This document shows positions 6,631-17,631 of a stretch of DNA of 44,398 nt, in pieces. The translations under genes and the position numbers were made by a program. The stretch is taken from positions 1-44,398 of the forward strand of contig CADAOB010000016.1 in the NCBI GenBank assembly GCA_902789445.1, in the 5' to 3' direction. The notes beneath the pieces were generated by a model. It was not told the origin of the DNA, made no database searches, and saw nothing but the letters and a program-made list of their open reading frames with translations. The stretch comes from an uncultured Bacteroidia bacterium. Lineage in GTDB: Bacteria; Bacteroidota; Bacteroidia; Bacteroidales; UBA932. Every line of letters starts with the position of its first letter. The first letter of the stretch is position 1.

Positions 6631-8728
6631 ATGAAGAACTACACCACTGAACAAATCCGCAACGTCGTCCTGCTTGGCGGCACGCGGTCGGGCAAGACCA
6701 CCCTGGCTGAAGCGATGCTTTTCGAAGGCAAGGTGATTGACCGCCGCGGTACCGTTGAAGGCAAGAACACCGTTTCCGACAACACGGAAGTCGAACAGAT
6801 CTTCCAGCGTTCCATCTATTCCACGCCGCTCTACGCTGAGTACAAAGACCACAAAATCAATGTGATCGATGCTCCGGGCGCCGACGATTTCGTCGAAGGT
6901 GTCATCCTGGGCCTCAACGTGTGCGAATCGGCCGTGATGCTGGTCAACGCCGGACAGGGCGTCGAAGTCGGCACCGAGATCCATGGCCGTTATGCCGAGC
7001 AGTACAAGAAACCGGTGATCATCGCCGTCAACCAGCTCGACACCGAAAAGTCCAACTGGGACAACACGCTCGACAGCCTGCACCAGGCCTTCGGCGGCAA
7101 GCCGGTGGTGATCCAATTCCCCGTCAACGCGGGTGTGAACTTCGACAGCATCGTGGACGTGTTCAAGATGAAGATGTACAAGTTCAAGGACGAGAACGGC
7201 AACTTCGAGGAGTGCGAGATTCCGGCCGACCTCAAAGGCAAAGCCGAAGACCTCCACGCCGAACTGATGGAGAAAGCCGCCGAAGGCGACGAGGAACTGA
7301 TGATGAAGTTCTTCGACGAAGGCGAGCTTACCGAAGAGGAGATGCACCAGGGCCTGCGCGTCGGATTCGACAAGGGTGAGACCTATCCCGTGTTCTGCGT
7401 CTGCGCGAAGAAGGACATCGGTGTCCGCCGCCTCATGGAATTCGTCACCGAGTTCTGCCCGGCTCCCGCCCAGGAAGTCGGCGGCCAGACCTCGCTGTTC
7501 GTTTACAAGACCGCTCTCGAGCAGCATCTGGGCGATGTCACCTACTTCAAGGTGATGTCCGGCAAGATCACGGAAGGACAGGATGTGATCAACATGGCCA
7601 GCGAGACCAAGGAGCGCATCACCACGCTCTACGCCGTGGCCGGCAAGAAGAAAGAGCGCGTCACCGAACTGGTGGCCGGCGACATGGGCTGCACCGTGAA
7701 GCTGAAATCCGTCAAGACGAACCAGACGCTCAACGCCCCGGGTTACGACAAAGTCGTCGATCCCATCACCTTCCCGCCGTTCAAGTACCGTTGCGCCATC
7801 AAGGCCGTGGACGAGAAAGACGAGGAGAAGCTGGGTGAAGCCCTCAACCGTGCCAGCGCCGAAGACCCGACCCTCCGCGTCGAGTATTCCCGCGAACTGA
7901 AGCAGACCATCATCAACGGCATGGGCGAACAGCAGATCAACATCCTCAAGTGGAACCTCAACAACAACTATAAGATTGACGTCGAGTTCCTCGCGCCGAA
8001 GATCCCGTACCGCGAGACCATCACCAAGGTCGCCAACGCCATGTACCGTCACAAGAAACAGTCCGGCGGCGCCGGCCAGTTCGGTGAGGTGCACCTGGTG
8101 GTCGAGCCGATCGTCGAGGGTGTGGAAACTACCGCCAAGTTCAAGATCGACGGCAAGGAGACCCAGCTCAACATCAAGAGCCGTGAAGAATTCGAGCTGC
8201 CTTGGGGCGGCAAATGGGAATTCCTCAACTGCGTGGTCGGCGGCGCCATCGACGCCAGCTTCATGCCCGCCATCAAGAAGGGTATCACGCAGCGCCTCGA
8301 AGAGGGCCCGCTTACCGGTTCCTACGCCCGCGACATCCGCGTCTTCGTCTATGACGGCAAGATGCACCCGGTGGACTCCAAGGAAATCGCCTTCATCATC
8401 GCCGGCCGCAACGAATGCCGCGCCGAAGATCCTCGAGCCGATCTACATGGTGGAAGTGATGGTTCCCGCCGACTGCATGGGCGACGTGATGAGCGACCTC
8501 CAGAACCGCCGCGGCATGATCGAGGGTATGAACTCCGAGAAGGGCTTCCAGATCCTCCGCGCCCGCGTTCCCCTCGCAGAACTCTACAAGTATTCCACGA
8601 CCCTGAGCTCCCTGACCTCCGGCCGTGCCACCTTCACGCAGGAATTCATCGAATACCAGCAGGTGCCCGCCGACGTCCAGGACAAGCTGCTCAAGGCTTA
8701 CGAGGCAGAGCAGCAGGAAGAGGACTAA
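6631..8728 (+). CDS. fusA2: EF-G2-like translation factor, frameshifted near 8413-8416
   Basis: Resembles the Bacteroidota EF-G paralogue EF-G2, which supports translocation with little or no GTP hydrolysis. The G domain is degenerate: P-loop GGTRSGKTT (residues 16-24), DAPGADDF (80-87) where canonical EF-G has DTPGHVDF with the catalytic His, and NQLD (134-137) for NKxD. The first frame follows EF-G to GRNE (about residue 594). The last 100 residues ([19 protein letters not shown] ... EAEQQEED, stop at 8726-8728) are in the next frame. The expected AF.EAF.NA helix is missing at the join, fitting a 20-nt deletion around 8413-8416; adding 20 nt restores a 705-aa protein. Reading on in the first frame meets no stop and runs into lolD, giving a 920-codon chimeric frame. 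It is either a real lesion or an assembly error. Promoter and palindrome precede it. Confidence 0.85.
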
Positions 8729-8739
8729 TCTCCTTCCTG

Positions 8740-9393
<654 letters not shown>

Positions 9394-10206
9394 TTATTTC
9401 GGAAGGCCGAACGCGTCCCGGAGCTCCGTCATCTGGGCGTCGGTCATACCGTCGGGTTCGAAACCCATGTTGCGGGCCGAGACATAGATCTGCGCGGCTT
9501 TGTTGAGCACGTCCACCTGGTCGAAGGCGTTCAGGATATCGGTATCGACGGCCAGGACGCCGTGCTTTTCCCACATCACCACGTCGTAGTCTTCGTCGAG
9601 GGCGCGGATCGTCGCTTCGGCCAGCGCCTGGCTCGAGGGCATCAGGTAGGGTACGATGCCCAGGCCGCGCGGGCAGAAGGCGCGGGTTTCGGGAATCATG
9701 GACCAGAGCATCCGCGTGGCAGCGTCTTTTTCCAGCCAGCGCGGGCTGTGGGAAAGGGCCACCAGCTCAATCGGATGGGTGTGGAGGCAAGCGCGGTAGG
9801 GCGAGCCTTTTGCCAGCAGGTAATCGTGTACGGCCAGGTGGGCGGGGAGTTCCGAAGTGGGGGCCACGGGCTCGTCGGCCACGATCTCATAGTGCGTGCA
9901 GCCGGGCAGGATGCGGATCACGGAGCCGCAGGCCATCGGCTCGCGGGCCAGGTCGCGCATCCGCTTCCCGGTTCCCTTGCAGTAGAACCAGCATCCTTCC
10001 AGATGCGGCAGGGTGGTCCCGATGGGACGCGGCTCGCTGATGGCGGGCAGTGCCCGCAAGGCATCGTCCACAGATTCCGTGATGTTGAGGGTGATATTGC
10101 CGCCGTTGCGCTCGGCCCAGCCTTTCTGCCAGAGATAGCCGGCCACTTCGGCCACTTGGCCGATCTGCCGGCGGAGCGCCGGACGGTCATTGAGAATACT
10201 TTCCAT
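9394..10206 (-). CDS. rhaD: Rhamnulose-1-phosphate aldolase
   Basis: 270-aa class II (zinc) aldolase that splits L-rhamnulose 1-phosphate into DHAP and L-lactaldehyde in the cytoplasm. The N-terminal WAERNGGNITLNITE is the phosphate-binding segment. SELPAHLAVHD supplies the catalytic Glu, LHTHPIEL the two zinc His, and WEKHGVLA the third His. Length matches E. coli RhaD (about 274 aa). It is the last gene of the minus-strand rhamnose cluster, 6 bp after the permease gene, and its TAA abuts the lolD stop. Confidence 0.95.
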   Translation of the reverse strand: MESILNDRPALRRQIGQVAEVAGYLWQKGWAERNGGNITLNITESVDDALRALPAISEPRPIGTTLPHLEGCWFYCKGTGKRMRDLAREPMACGSVIRILPGCTHYEIVADEPVAPTSELPAHLAVHDYLLAKGSPYRACLHTHPIELVALSHSPRWLEKDAATRMLWSMIPETRAFCPRGLGIVPYLMPSSQALAEATIRALDEDYDVVMWEKHGVLAVDTDILNAFDQVDVLNKAAQIYVSARNMGFEPDGMTDAQMTELRDAFGLPK

Positions 10207-10212
10207 GTCTGA

Positions 10213-11556
10213 TCAATAATTGTCGCCGTAGCGGTCTTTCGTAATTTTTGCCAGGGATTTACCGCGCGTATCGGGGCAGCCCGCCACGCCCACGACAAGC
10301 GAGATGAGCAGCAGCGCAATCATGCACCAGGCCGCCACGGTGAAGCCTTCGCCGTTTTCTCCATAGATAAAGGTAAACACCAGACCCCAAACCGCCGAGA
10401 GGCCGCGGACAATGAAGAACATAAGTCCCTGTGCCCCTGCGCGGAATTTGGCCGGAAAGAGTTCAGAGCCCCAGAGCGCATAGAAGATCTGCACCGACAT
10501 GCCGCCTTCGATGCCCCAGAGGATGGTGAACAGCCACAGGCCGGCCTGGCCGTTGACCCCTACGGTCACGATGATCACCCAGGCGCTGATGGCAAAGAGC
10601 AGTCCCAGGATGTAGATCAGCTTGTGGCTGGTCTTGTCGATCACTTTGGAGAGCAGGAAGGTGACGGCCACGATGATGGCCCATTGGATGCAGTTCATCC
10701 AGTTGGCCTGCTCGTTGCTGATGCCGCCGGCCGTCTCGTAGATATGCGGCTGGAAAAATCCCAGCACCGAGGCCACGAGATTCCAGCAGAGGTAGATGGC
10801 AGCCAGGTACACCACGGTCCTGACAGCGGTCTTGTTGGAGAACAGCAGCTTGAACGCGTGCAGGATCCCCGTGTCCTCGCCCTTGCGCCGGGCGGCATCG
10901 CGGCTGGCCTGCCACGCGCTGCTTTCTTCGAGCCTGCGCTGCAGGATCCAGGCGACCAGCGCCACGACGAGCAGGGCGAAAAATACGATGCGCGAACTGA
11001 ACACATCGACCGCCTCCTGTGACAAACCCGCGCCGCCGATGCCGCGGGCCACGCTTTCCACCCATCCCGACAGATAACCGCCGGGTGCGAAGAACATGCC
11101 CAGCAGCAGGATGATCATGGGCCCGAAGCCCCAGGACATCTGGGAGATACAGATATTCCGGCCCCGCTTGTCGTTTTCGGAACTTTCGGAAATGTAGGTC
11201 CACGAGGCCGGTACGCCGATGCCGACCGAGATGCCTGTGACCAGGAATCCCGCCAGCAGCATGGGGAAGCTGGCCGAGCAGATGATCAGCAGCACGCCCG
11301 CCATGTAAACCAGCAGATTATAGGTATAGATGAATTTGCGTCCGTAGCGGTCGGCCAGGAAACCGCCGAGGATCGCGCCCAGGGCGGCACCCAGACAGTT
11401 GGCGCTGATGAAATTGAGCCAGCCCAGATGGACTTCGGACAGGCCGAGATAGTTCTGCCACAGGGTGAGGCCGCTGGCGCCGGCCACGATCGCGCCCGCA
11501 TCCAGGAAATTGGTCAGGGATACGGCAATCGTACTTTTCAGGCTTCCTTTACTCAT
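10213..11556 (-). CDS. MFS sugar transporter (probable rhamnose permease)
   Basis: 447-aa polytopic inner-membrane protein with about 12 hydrophobic segments. The MFS motif GGFLADRYGRKF follows TM2, and PETKGK-like CPDTRGKSLAKI near the end is a sugar-porter signature. A central charged loop (about residues 205-230) separates the two six-helix halves. It lies between rhaA and rhaD in the same operon, with 3 bp to the restored rhaA stop, so uptake of L-rhamnose or a rhamnose-containing product is the natural inference. Bacteroides rhamnose loci usually encode a RhaT permease of the DMT type; here an unrelated MFS protein takes that place. Substrate is not shown by the sequence. Confidence 0.88.
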   Translation of the reverse strand: MSKGSLKSTIAVSLTNFLDAGAIVAGASGLTLWQNYLGLSEVHLGWLNFISANCLGAALGAILGGFLADRYGRKFIYTYNLLVYMAGVLLIICSASFPMLLAGFLVTGISVGIGVPASWTYISESSENDKRGRNICISQMSWGFGPMIILLLGMFFAPGGYLSGWVESVARGIGGAGLSQEAVDVFSSRIVFFALLVVALVAWILQRRLEESSAWQASRDAARRKGEDTGILHAFKLLFSNKTAVRTVVYLAAIYLCWNLVASVLGFFQPHIYETAGGISNEQANWMNCIQWAIIVAVTFLLSKVIDKTSHKLIYILGLLFAISAWVIIVTVGVNGQAGLWLFTILWGIEGGMSVQIFYALWGSELFPAKFRAGAQGLMFFIVRGLSAVWGLVFTFIYGENGEGFTVAAWCMIALLLISLVVGVAGCPDTRGKSLAKITKDRYGDNY

Positions 11557-11559
11557 GAC

Positions 11560-12782
11560 TTATCGTTTTGCGGTCACTTCCCGTTCGTAGCGCTCGATCT
11601 CCGGAATGAAGTCCTCGCCCACCGGTACACCGTTCTTGCAGTTGAAATATTGGCCTCTTCGAGGAGTGCAAGCCGCTGGAAGCCGCGCCCGCTGTCTTCA
11701 TATTCCCGCAGGCGGTCAAGGGGCTCCAGCAAGGCGCTCAGCAGGCATTTCTGGGTAGCGCGGGTCCCGATGACATAGGCGCCGATGCGGTTGATGGCGG
11801 CGTCGAAATAGTCGAGTCCGATGTGGCTGCGGTCCAGCGCACCGGCCCGGACGATTTCCTTGAACAGGTCGAGCGTCTGGTCGTTCATGATGGTCACATG
11901 GTCGGAATCCCAGCGGATGGGCCGCGACACATGGAGCATGAGTTCGGGAACGAACAGCAGCAGCGAAGCCACCATGTCGGAGACGTTTTCGGTCATCTCA
12001 TAGTGGCCGGTATCGAGGGTGTACATCAGTTTGCGGGTGGCGCAGTAGCCGGCCACGAAATCGTGCGAGCCCACGGTGTAGCTTTCCAAACCGATCCCGA
12101 AGAGTTTGGCTTCCAGGCAGGTCTTCATGCCGGGCAGGTCTTCGGCGAGGATTTCGTCGAGGCTTTCGGCGAAGATCTCCCGATAGCGCTTGCGCTCGAC
12201 GGTCTGGTCTTTCGACCCGTCGTGGACCCAGATGTTCATGATGCAGGGATCGCCCTGGGCGCGGCCCATCGCGTCGGCGATGCGCCGGCAGCGTTTGGTA
12301 TGTTCGATCCAGAAGGCCCGGATGGCCGGATCTGGGCTGGCCAGCGAGAGGTCGCCGCTCTTGGGATGGCCGAAGGAAGTGGAGTTGAAATCGAGTTTCA
12401 TCCCGTTCTCGCGGGCCCATTGGATCCAGCTCTCGAAATGCCGGACTTCCACCTGGTCACGGTCCACGAAGCGGCCGCCGAAATCGCCGTAAATCTCGTG
12501 GAGGTTGAGGCGGTGATGGCCGGCGATCAGGCTTTTGGCGAAAAGGATGTCGCGGCGGACCTCGTCGATGTTGCGGGCGCGGCCCGGATAATTGCCTGTG
12601 GTCTGGATGCCTCCGCTCAGGCCGGTATCCCGCTCGAAGCCGATGACGTCGTCGGTCTGCCAGCAATGGAGCGAAATGGGCGTGTTTTCGAGGATTTCGA
12701 CAGCCTTGTCGGTGTCCACGCCGAGCGCGGCGTAACGCTCACGTGCATATTGATAGGCGTTCAGGATGGCGGTTTCGTTCAT
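11560..12782 (-). CDS. rhaA: L-rhamnose isomerase, frameshifted near the C-terminus
   Basis: Interconverts L-rhamnose and L-rhamnulose. The frame from 12782 matches RhaA closely: ISLHCWQTDDVIGFE, SGGIQTTGNYPGRARN, KLDFNSTSFGHP, MNIWVHDGSKD, CLEAKLFGIGLESY, and the metal-binding LDTGHYEM and RWDSDHV. After LALLEEAN the open frame goes off into non-homologous STARTVYRW and stops at 11574. The next frame continues as FNCKNGVPVGEDFIPEIER and ends REVTAKR at the TAA 11560-11562. Restoring one base near 11650 (GCC AAR TAT TTC) gives a normal 407-aa enzyme. Because only about 30 terminal residues are affected and the neighbours are intact, a base-calling error is as likely as a real mutation. It lies 15 bp downstream of rhaB. 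Confidence 0.92.
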
Positions 12783-12797
12783 GGTATGGGAAAGGTG

Positions 12798-14222
12798 TTA
12801 GCGGTTCGGGTAAAATGTCTTGACGGCACAGCTTTCGGCGACCAGCCGCCGCATCTGCCAGCGGTCGGCGACCAGGCCGGCCGCCCGGGCCTGGATCATC
12901 AGGTTGCCGATGGCCGTGGCTTCGGTCGGGCCCGCGATGACCGGAAGGCCGATGGCGTCGGCCGTCCATTGGTTGAGCAGTCCGTTGGCGCTGCCCCCGC
13001 CGATGATGTGCAGCTGTTCGATGGGGAAGGGCGCGAAATCCTGCAGCATTGCGAGCACGTCGCGGTAGCGCTCTGCCAGGCTGTGGAAGATGCAGCTGAC
13101 GATCTTGGCGTCATGCCCGGCCTGACCGGGCATCCCGCCCAGCGCAGCGCAGATCTCCGCCACCATGTCGCCCGGATGGGCAAAGCGCGGATCATCCGGA
13201 TTGATGCGCCCGGGGAAGCTGGCTTCGGCGCGGGCCATGTCCACCAGCTGCGGGTAGCTGTAGTCCCGTCCGGCTTCCTTCCAGCTTTTCCGGCACTGTT
13301 CCAGCAGCCACATGCCGGTGATGTTTTTCAGGAATCGGGTGGTTCCGTCGATGCCGCCTTCGTTGGTGAAATTGGCGGCGGCGCTGGCCGGGTTGATGAT
13401 GGGGGCGGGCACTTCGATGCCCATCAGGCTCCAGGTTCCGCTGCTCAGATAGGCGAAATGCGCGTTGGCCGCCGGGACGGCGGCGATGGCCGAAGCCGTG
13501 TCGTGCCCGGCTACGGCGATGATCGGTACGGGTCCGAGTCCCGTTTCTTCGGCGAGCGCTTCCCGCAGCGTTCCCACCCGAGTGCCCGGCTGGACGATGG
13601 GCAGCAGGATATCGGTCCGGATGCCCAGCCGGGCCAGCAGCGACTTGTTGAACTGCCGCGACGTCTGGTCCATCATGCCGGATGTCGAAGCGTCGGTGTA
13701 TTCGCATACTTTCCGGCCGGTGAGCAGATAGGACAGCAGGTCCGGCATGAAGAGAATGCTTTCAGCGGCAGCGAGGGCGGCATCGTCCGCTTTCTGCTGG
13801 GCATAGAGTTGGAAGATCGTGTTGAAATCCATGATCTGGATGCCCGTGGCGGCGTACAGGTCCTTCCTCGGAATCGTATCGAAGACCTGCTGCGGAATGC
13901 CGGCCGTGTAAGGGTCCCGGTAGGCGCGGGGCAGGCTCAGCAGGGTGCCGTCGGCCGCGATGCAGCCGAAATCGACGCCCCAGGTATCGATGCCGATGGA
14001 ATCCGGCCGGATTCCCTGCCGGCCCAGCTGCCGGAGGCAGGCCAGCAGCTGCCCGTACAGGGTATACACGTCCCAATAGATCCGTCCGCCGATCGCAAGT
14101 GTCTGGTTCGGAAACCGATAGACTTCTTCCATGGAAAAAGTGCCGCCTTCGAACGAACCCAGTACGGCGCGGCCGGAGGTGGCGCCGCAGTCGAAAGCCA
14201 GGAAAGTATGTTGCTCAGCCAT
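12798..14222 (-). CDS. rhaB: Rhamnulokinase
   Basis: 474-aa FGGY-family kinase that phosphorylates L-rhamnulose at C1. It has the N-terminal ATP-binding turn FDCGATSGRAVLG, then IGIDTWGVDFG, MPDLLSYLLTG, AVAGHDTASAI, LSSGTWSLMG, and the C-terminal adenine-site motif HIIGGGSANGLLNQ. Length is normal for the family (about 480-490). It is the first gene of the rhamnose operon, with a TATATTTG element 20 nt before the ATG. At about residues 361-370 the segment GGMPGQAGHD is encoded by a 19-nt palindromic repeat also found in the TolC gene of this window; RhaB homologues have a different, non-palindromic sequence there. Confidence 0.95.
   Translation of the reverse strand: MAEQHTFLAFDCGATSGRAVLGSFEGGTFSMEEVYRFPNQTLAIGGRIYWDVYTLYGQLLACLRQLGRQGIRPDSIGIDTWGVDFGCIAADGTLLSLPRAYRDPYTAGIPQQVFDTIPRKDLYAATGIQIMDFNTIFQLYAQQKADDAALAAAESILFMPDLLSYLLTGRKVCEYTDASTSGMMDQTSRQFNKSLLARLGIRTDILLPIVQPGTRVGTLREALAEETGLGPVPIIAVAGHDTASAIAAVPAANAHFAYLSSGTWSLMGIEVPAPIINPASAAANFTNEGGIDGTTRFLKNITGMWLLEQCRKSWKEAGRDYSYPQLVDMARAEASFPGRINPDDPRFAHPGDMVAEICAALGGMPGQAGHDAKIVSCIFHSLAERYRDVLAMLQDFAPFPIEQLHIIGGGSANGLLNQWTADAIGLPVIAGPTEATAIGNLMIQARAAGLVADRWQMRRLVAESCAVKTFYPNR
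13116..13134. repeat. Coding-embedded palindromic repeat, copy 1 (in rhaB)
   Basis: CCCGGCCTGACCGGGCATC, with inverted arms GCCCGG/CCGGGC around CTGA, followed by C-CGCC. The identical 19 nt plus t-CGCC recur at 28460-28483 in the TolC gene. Here it is read on the minus strand as part of MPGQAGHD. Confidence 0.7.
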
Positions 14223-14241
14223 GAAATCTTCAGTTAATCTC

Positions 14242-14249
14242 CAAATATA
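14242..14249 (-). promoter_or_regulatory. -7 element TATATTTG of the rhamnose operon
   Basis: Minus-strand TATATTTG, 19 nt before the rhaB ATG. The plus-strand promoter of the phosphorylase gene lies only 13 bp away, so the two divergent promoters share a compact control region with no room for a large operator array. Confidence 0.6.
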
Positions 14250-14262
14250 CTAAAAAATGGCG

Positions 14263-14270
14263 TACCTTCG
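14263..14270 (+). promoter_or_regulatory. -7 element TACCTTCG of the cellobiose phosphorylase gene
   Basis: One mismatch to TAnnTTTG (TTCG for TTTG), 23 nt before the ATG at 14294, and correctly oriented away from rhaB. Confidence 0.45.
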
Positions 14271-14293
14271 CAGGAAATATTGACAATCCGGAT

Positions 14294-16708
14294 ATGAAAC
14301 AATACGGTCATTTCGACGATGCGCAGCGGGAATACGTCATCACCGACCCGGCAACGCCCTGGCCCTGGATCAACTACCTGGGCACCGATGACTTCTTTTC
14401 CCTGATTTCCAATACGGCGGGCGGCTACTGTTTCTGCCGTGACGCCCGTTTCCGCCGCATTCTGCGCTACCGCTACAACGGTGTGCCGATGGACAGCGGA
14501 GGCCGTTACTTCTATATCAAGGACGGCGATACGGTCTGGAATCCCGGCTGGAAACCCTGCCGCACGCCCCTGGATTTCTATGCGTGCCGGCACGGAATGG
14601 GCTATACCCGCATCACGGGCGAAAAGGACGGCCTGCGGGCCGAAGTGCTCTTTTTCGTCCCCCCGGGCGCGCGCTGCGAGATCCACAAAGTCACGCTGAG
14701 CAACCGCAGTCCCCGGCCCCGGCATTTCCAGCTTTTCTCTTTCGTGGAATGGTGCCTGTGGAATGCGCAGACCGACATGGAGAATTTCCAGCGCAACCTC
14801 TCCACCGGCGAAGTCGAGGTGGAAGGCAGCGTGATCTATCACAAGACGGAATACCGCGAGCGGCGCGACCACTACGCTTTCTACGGGGTCAATGTCCCCG
14901 TGGACGGCTTTGACACCGACCGGGAGTCCTTCCTGGGGCCCTACAACGGCTTCGACCAGCCGCAGCGGGTGCTCGAAGGGCGCTGCGGCGGTTCGGTGGC
15001 GCACGGCTGGAGCCCTGTGGCCGCCCACCAGATCGACCTGGCGCTTTCGCCGGGTGAGACGAAAGAGCTGGTTTTTGTCCTGGGATATGTGGAGAACGCC
15101 CCGGACGAGAAATTCATCGCGCCCACGGGCCGGGAGATCAACTCCTGCTCGGCCATTGTCAACAAAGCCAAAGCCTACGCGATCCTGCAGGCCTTCGACA
15201 CGCCCGAAAAGGCCGATGCGGCCTTCGAGGCGCTTGGCCGCTACTGGGATGGCATCCTCGACCGTTTCAGCGTGCGTTCCGACACGCCCGAACTGGACCG
15301 GATGGTCAATGTCTGGAATCAGTACCAGTGCATGGTGACCTTCAATATGAGCCGCAGTGCCAGCTTCTTCGAAAGCGGCATCGGCCGCGGGATGGGCTTC
15401 CGCGATTCGAACCAGGACCTGGTGGGATTCGTCCACCAGATTCCCGACCGCGCGCGGCAGCGCATCCTCGATATCGCCGCAACCCAGTTCCCCGACGGCG
15501 GCTGCTATCATCAGTACCAGCCGCTGACGCGCCGCGGCAACAACGACATCGGCGGCGGCTTCGGCGACGATCCGCTCTGGCTCATCTTCGGCACGGTCGC
15601 CTACATCAAGGAGACGGGTGACTTCTCGATTCTCGACGAGCCGGTCCCGTTCGACAACCAGCCCGGCAGCGAAAAGACCCTGCTGGAGCATCTGCAGATT
15701 AGTTTCGACCACGTCGCCGGCGACCTCGGCCCTCACGGCCTGCCGCGCATCGGCCGGGCCGACTGGAACGACTGCCTCAATCTGAACTGCTTCTCCGACA
15801 ATCCCGACGAATCCTTCCAGACCACCGAGAACAAGACCGAGGGCAGCCAGGCCGAGTCGCTGATGATCGCCGGCCTGTTCGTCGTGGAGGGCCGGGACTA
15901 TGCGGAACTGCTCGCCCGCATCGGCGCCCCGGCCGCGCAGATTGCCGCCGTGCAGGAAGCGGTCGCAGCGATGGAGGCGTCGGTCAGGCGCTTTGGCTGG
16001 GACGGGGAATGGTTCCTCAGGGCCTACGATTTCTATGGCCGGAAAGTCGGATCGAAAGAGAACGACGAAGCGAAGATCTTCATCGAAAGCCAGGGTTGGT
16101 GCACCATGGCCCGCATCGGCGCCGGGGAAGGTCTGTGCGACAAGGCGCTGGATTCCGCCTGTCGGATGCTGGAATGCGAGCACGGCCTGGTGCTCAACAA
16201 CCCCGCCTTCACGCACTACAAGATCGAATACGGGGAAATCTCCTCCTACCCGCAGGGCTATAAGGAAAATGCCGGCATCTTCTGCCACAACAACCCCTGG
16301 ATCATCATCGGCGAGGCTTTGGCGGGCCGTGCCGAAGATGCCTGGCGGCATTATTGCAAGATTTCGCCCGCCTTCATCGCCGACCAGCAGTTGCACAAGG
16401 TCGAACCTTACGTCTATTGCCAGATGGTGGCCGGCAAAGACGCCGCGCGTCCGGGCGAGGGCAAGAACAGCTGGCTCACCGGCACGGCCGCCTGGAACTG
16501 GTATGCCGCCACACAGTATCTGCTGGGTGTCAAGCCCTGCTACGACGGCCTGCTCATCGAGTCCTGCCTTCCGGAATCCTTCGGAACCTTCCGGATCCGC
16601 CGCCGTTTCCGCGAAGCGGAATACCGGCTGACCATCCATCCTTCGGCGTTCGGCCGGCAGACCTTCCTGCCTTACGAACCCGGCCTCCACGAGCTGGACA
16701 TCGCCTGA
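14294..16708 (+). CDS. Cellobiose phosphorylase (GH94)
   Basis: 804-aa cytoplasmic enzyme that splits cellobiose with phosphate into glucose 1-phosphate and glucose. The N-terminus ([25 protein letters not shown]) and [16 protein letters not shown] are near-identical to characterised cellobiose phosphorylases, rather than to the chitobiose or cellodextrin branches. The GH94 beta-sandwich (about 1-300) leads into the (alpha/alpha)6 barrel. The catalytic general acid is the Asp of [10 protein letters not shown], about residue 493. [13 protein letters not shown] and the end region STRN-like IRRRF.EAEY are also conserved. There is no signal peptide. No beta-glucosidase or cellobiose transporter is adjacent, and it is transcribed divergently from rhaB. 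Its own promoter is predicted 23 nt upstream. Confidence 0.94.
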   Translation: MKQYGHFDDAQREYVITDPATPWPWINYLGTDDFFSLISNTAGGYCFCRDARFRRILRYRYNGVPMDSGGRYFYIKDGDTVWNPGWKPCRTPLDFYACRHGMGYTRITGEKDGLRAEVLFFVPPGARCEIHKVTLSNRSPRPRHFQLFSFVEWCLWNAQTDMENFQRNLSTGEVEVEGSVIYHKTEYRERRDHYAFYGVNVPVDGFDTDRESFLGPYNGFDQPQRVLEGRCGGSVAHGWSPVAAHQIDLALSPGETKELVFVLGYVENAPDEKFIAPTGREINSCSAIVNKAKAYAILQAFDTPEKADAAFEALGRYWDGILDRFSVRSDTPELDRMVNVWNQYQCMVTFNMSRSASFFESGIGRGMGFRDSNQDLVGFVHQIPDRARQRILDIAATQFPDGGCYHQYQPLTRRGNNDIGGGFGDDPLWLIFGTVAYIKETGDFSILDEPVPFDNQPGSEKTLLEHLQISFDHVAGDLGPHGLPRIGRADWNDCLNLNCFSDNPDESFQTTENKTEGSQAESLMIAGLFVVEGRDYAELLARIGAPAAQIAAVQEAVAAMEASVRRFGWDGEWFLRAYDFYGRKVGSKENDEAKIFIESQGWCTMARIGAGEGLCDKALDSACRMLECEHGLVLNNPAFTHYKIEYGEISSYPQGYKENAGIFCHNNPWIIIGEALAGRAEDAWRHYCKISPAFIADQQLHKVEPYVYCQMVAGKDAARPGEGKNSWLTGTAAWNWYAATQYLLGVKPCYDGLLIESCLPESFGTFRIRRRFREAEYRLTIHPSAFGRQTFLPYEPGLHELDIA

Positions 16709-16743
16709 AGCGGAAGCCTGTTTGATTTATGGGAGATGTTTCG

Positions 16744-16751
16744 TATCTTTG
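16744..16751 (+). promoter_or_regulatory. -7 element TATCTTTG of the transketolase-sigma operon
   Basis: Exact TAnnTTTG match 34 nt before the ATG at 16786. Because transcription should start just after it, the upstream in-frame ATG at 16729 is excluded as the start. Confidence 0.6.
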
Positions 16752-16785
16752 TTATCCGGATATCGAAACATCTCTTTCTTATACT

Positions 16786-17631
16786 ATGGAATACACACTT
16801 GAACAGATCGCTTCACAGGTCAGGCGGGACATCGTGCGTATGGTCACGGCGGCCGCGTCTGGGCATCCGGGCGGCTCGATGAGCGCCACGGATGTCCTCA
16901 CTTACCTGTTTTTCAAAGAAATGAACGTCACGCCGGAGAACTGGCGCCGCGACGGGGAAGGCCTTGACCAGTTCTTCCTCTCGGCCGGCCACATTTCCCC
17001 CGTGCTCTACAGCTTGCTCGCGCGCCGGGGCTATTTCCCGGTCGATGAGCTCGCCACCTTCCGCCGTTACGGCTCCCGCCTCCAGGGTCATCCTTCGGTG
17101 GACAAGAACCTGCCGGGCGTCAACCAGGCGGCCGGTTCGCTGGGCCAGGGCCTGTCGGTGGCCCTCGGTGCGGCCGTGGCCAAACGGATGAAAGGCGACC
17201 CCCATACCGTCTATGTTCTCATTGGTGACGGTGAAAGCGAGGAAGGCCAGATCTGGGAGGCTGCGATGGCGGCAGCGCACTATAAGGTGGACAACCTCAT
17301 CGCGATGACCGACTGGAACCACCAGCAGATCGACGGCCGCGTCGAAGACGTCGCCGGCCTGGGCGACCTGCGCAGCAAATGGGAAGCCTTCGGCTGGACC
17401 GTCCTGGAAGGCGACGGACACGATTTCACGGACATCGAGCGGGTCTTCAAGAAAGCCCGTTCCCGCAGCCGCCTCGGCTCCCCGGTGATGATCCTCTGGC
17501 ATACGGAAATGGGCCATGGCGTCGATTTCATGGCCGGTACCTGCAAGTGGCACGGGAAGAATCCTTCCGTGGAGCAGTGCGCCGAAGCAATGAAACAACT
17601 GGAAGAAACAATGGGAGACTTTGCCTTATGA
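16786..17631 (+). CDS. Transketolase, N-terminal (TPP-binding) subunit
   Basis: 281 aa covering only the first third of a normal transketolase (about 660 aa). It carries the thiamine-diphosphate site: SGHPGGSMSATDV, HISPVLYSLLA, GSLGQGLSVALGAA and GDGESEEGQIWEAA, then TDWNHQQIDG. Transketolase moves two-carbon units between pentose, tetrose and hexose phosphates. The start at 16786 (MEYTLEQIASQ) is chosen because it follows the promoter; a longer frame from 16729 precedes it. The TGA overlaps the ATG of the next gene by four bases (ATGA), as expected of two subunits made in equal amounts. Enzymes of this split type are also annotated as 1-deoxyxylulose-5-phosphate synthase-like or apulose-specific transketolases, so the exact substrate is open. 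Confidence 0.9.
   Translation: MEYTLEQIASQVRRDIVRMVTAAASGHPGGSMSATDVLTYLFFKEMNVTPENWRRDGEGLDQFFLSAGHISPVLYSLLARRGYFPVDELATFRRYGSRLQGHPSVDKNLPGVNQAAGSLGQGLSVALGAAVAKRMKGDPHTVYVLIGDGESEEGQIWEAAMAAAHYKVDNLIAMTDWNHQQIDGRVEDVAGLGDLRSKWEAFGWTVLEGDGHDFTDIERVFKKARSRSRLGSPVMILWHTEMGHGVDFMAGTCKWHGKNPSVEQCAEAMKQLEETMGDFAL

Noticed and set aside
14234-16690. 818-codon minus-strand frame opposite cellobiose phosphorylase
   Set aside because: Shadow of a GH94 gene whose plus-strand translation matches the family throughout.
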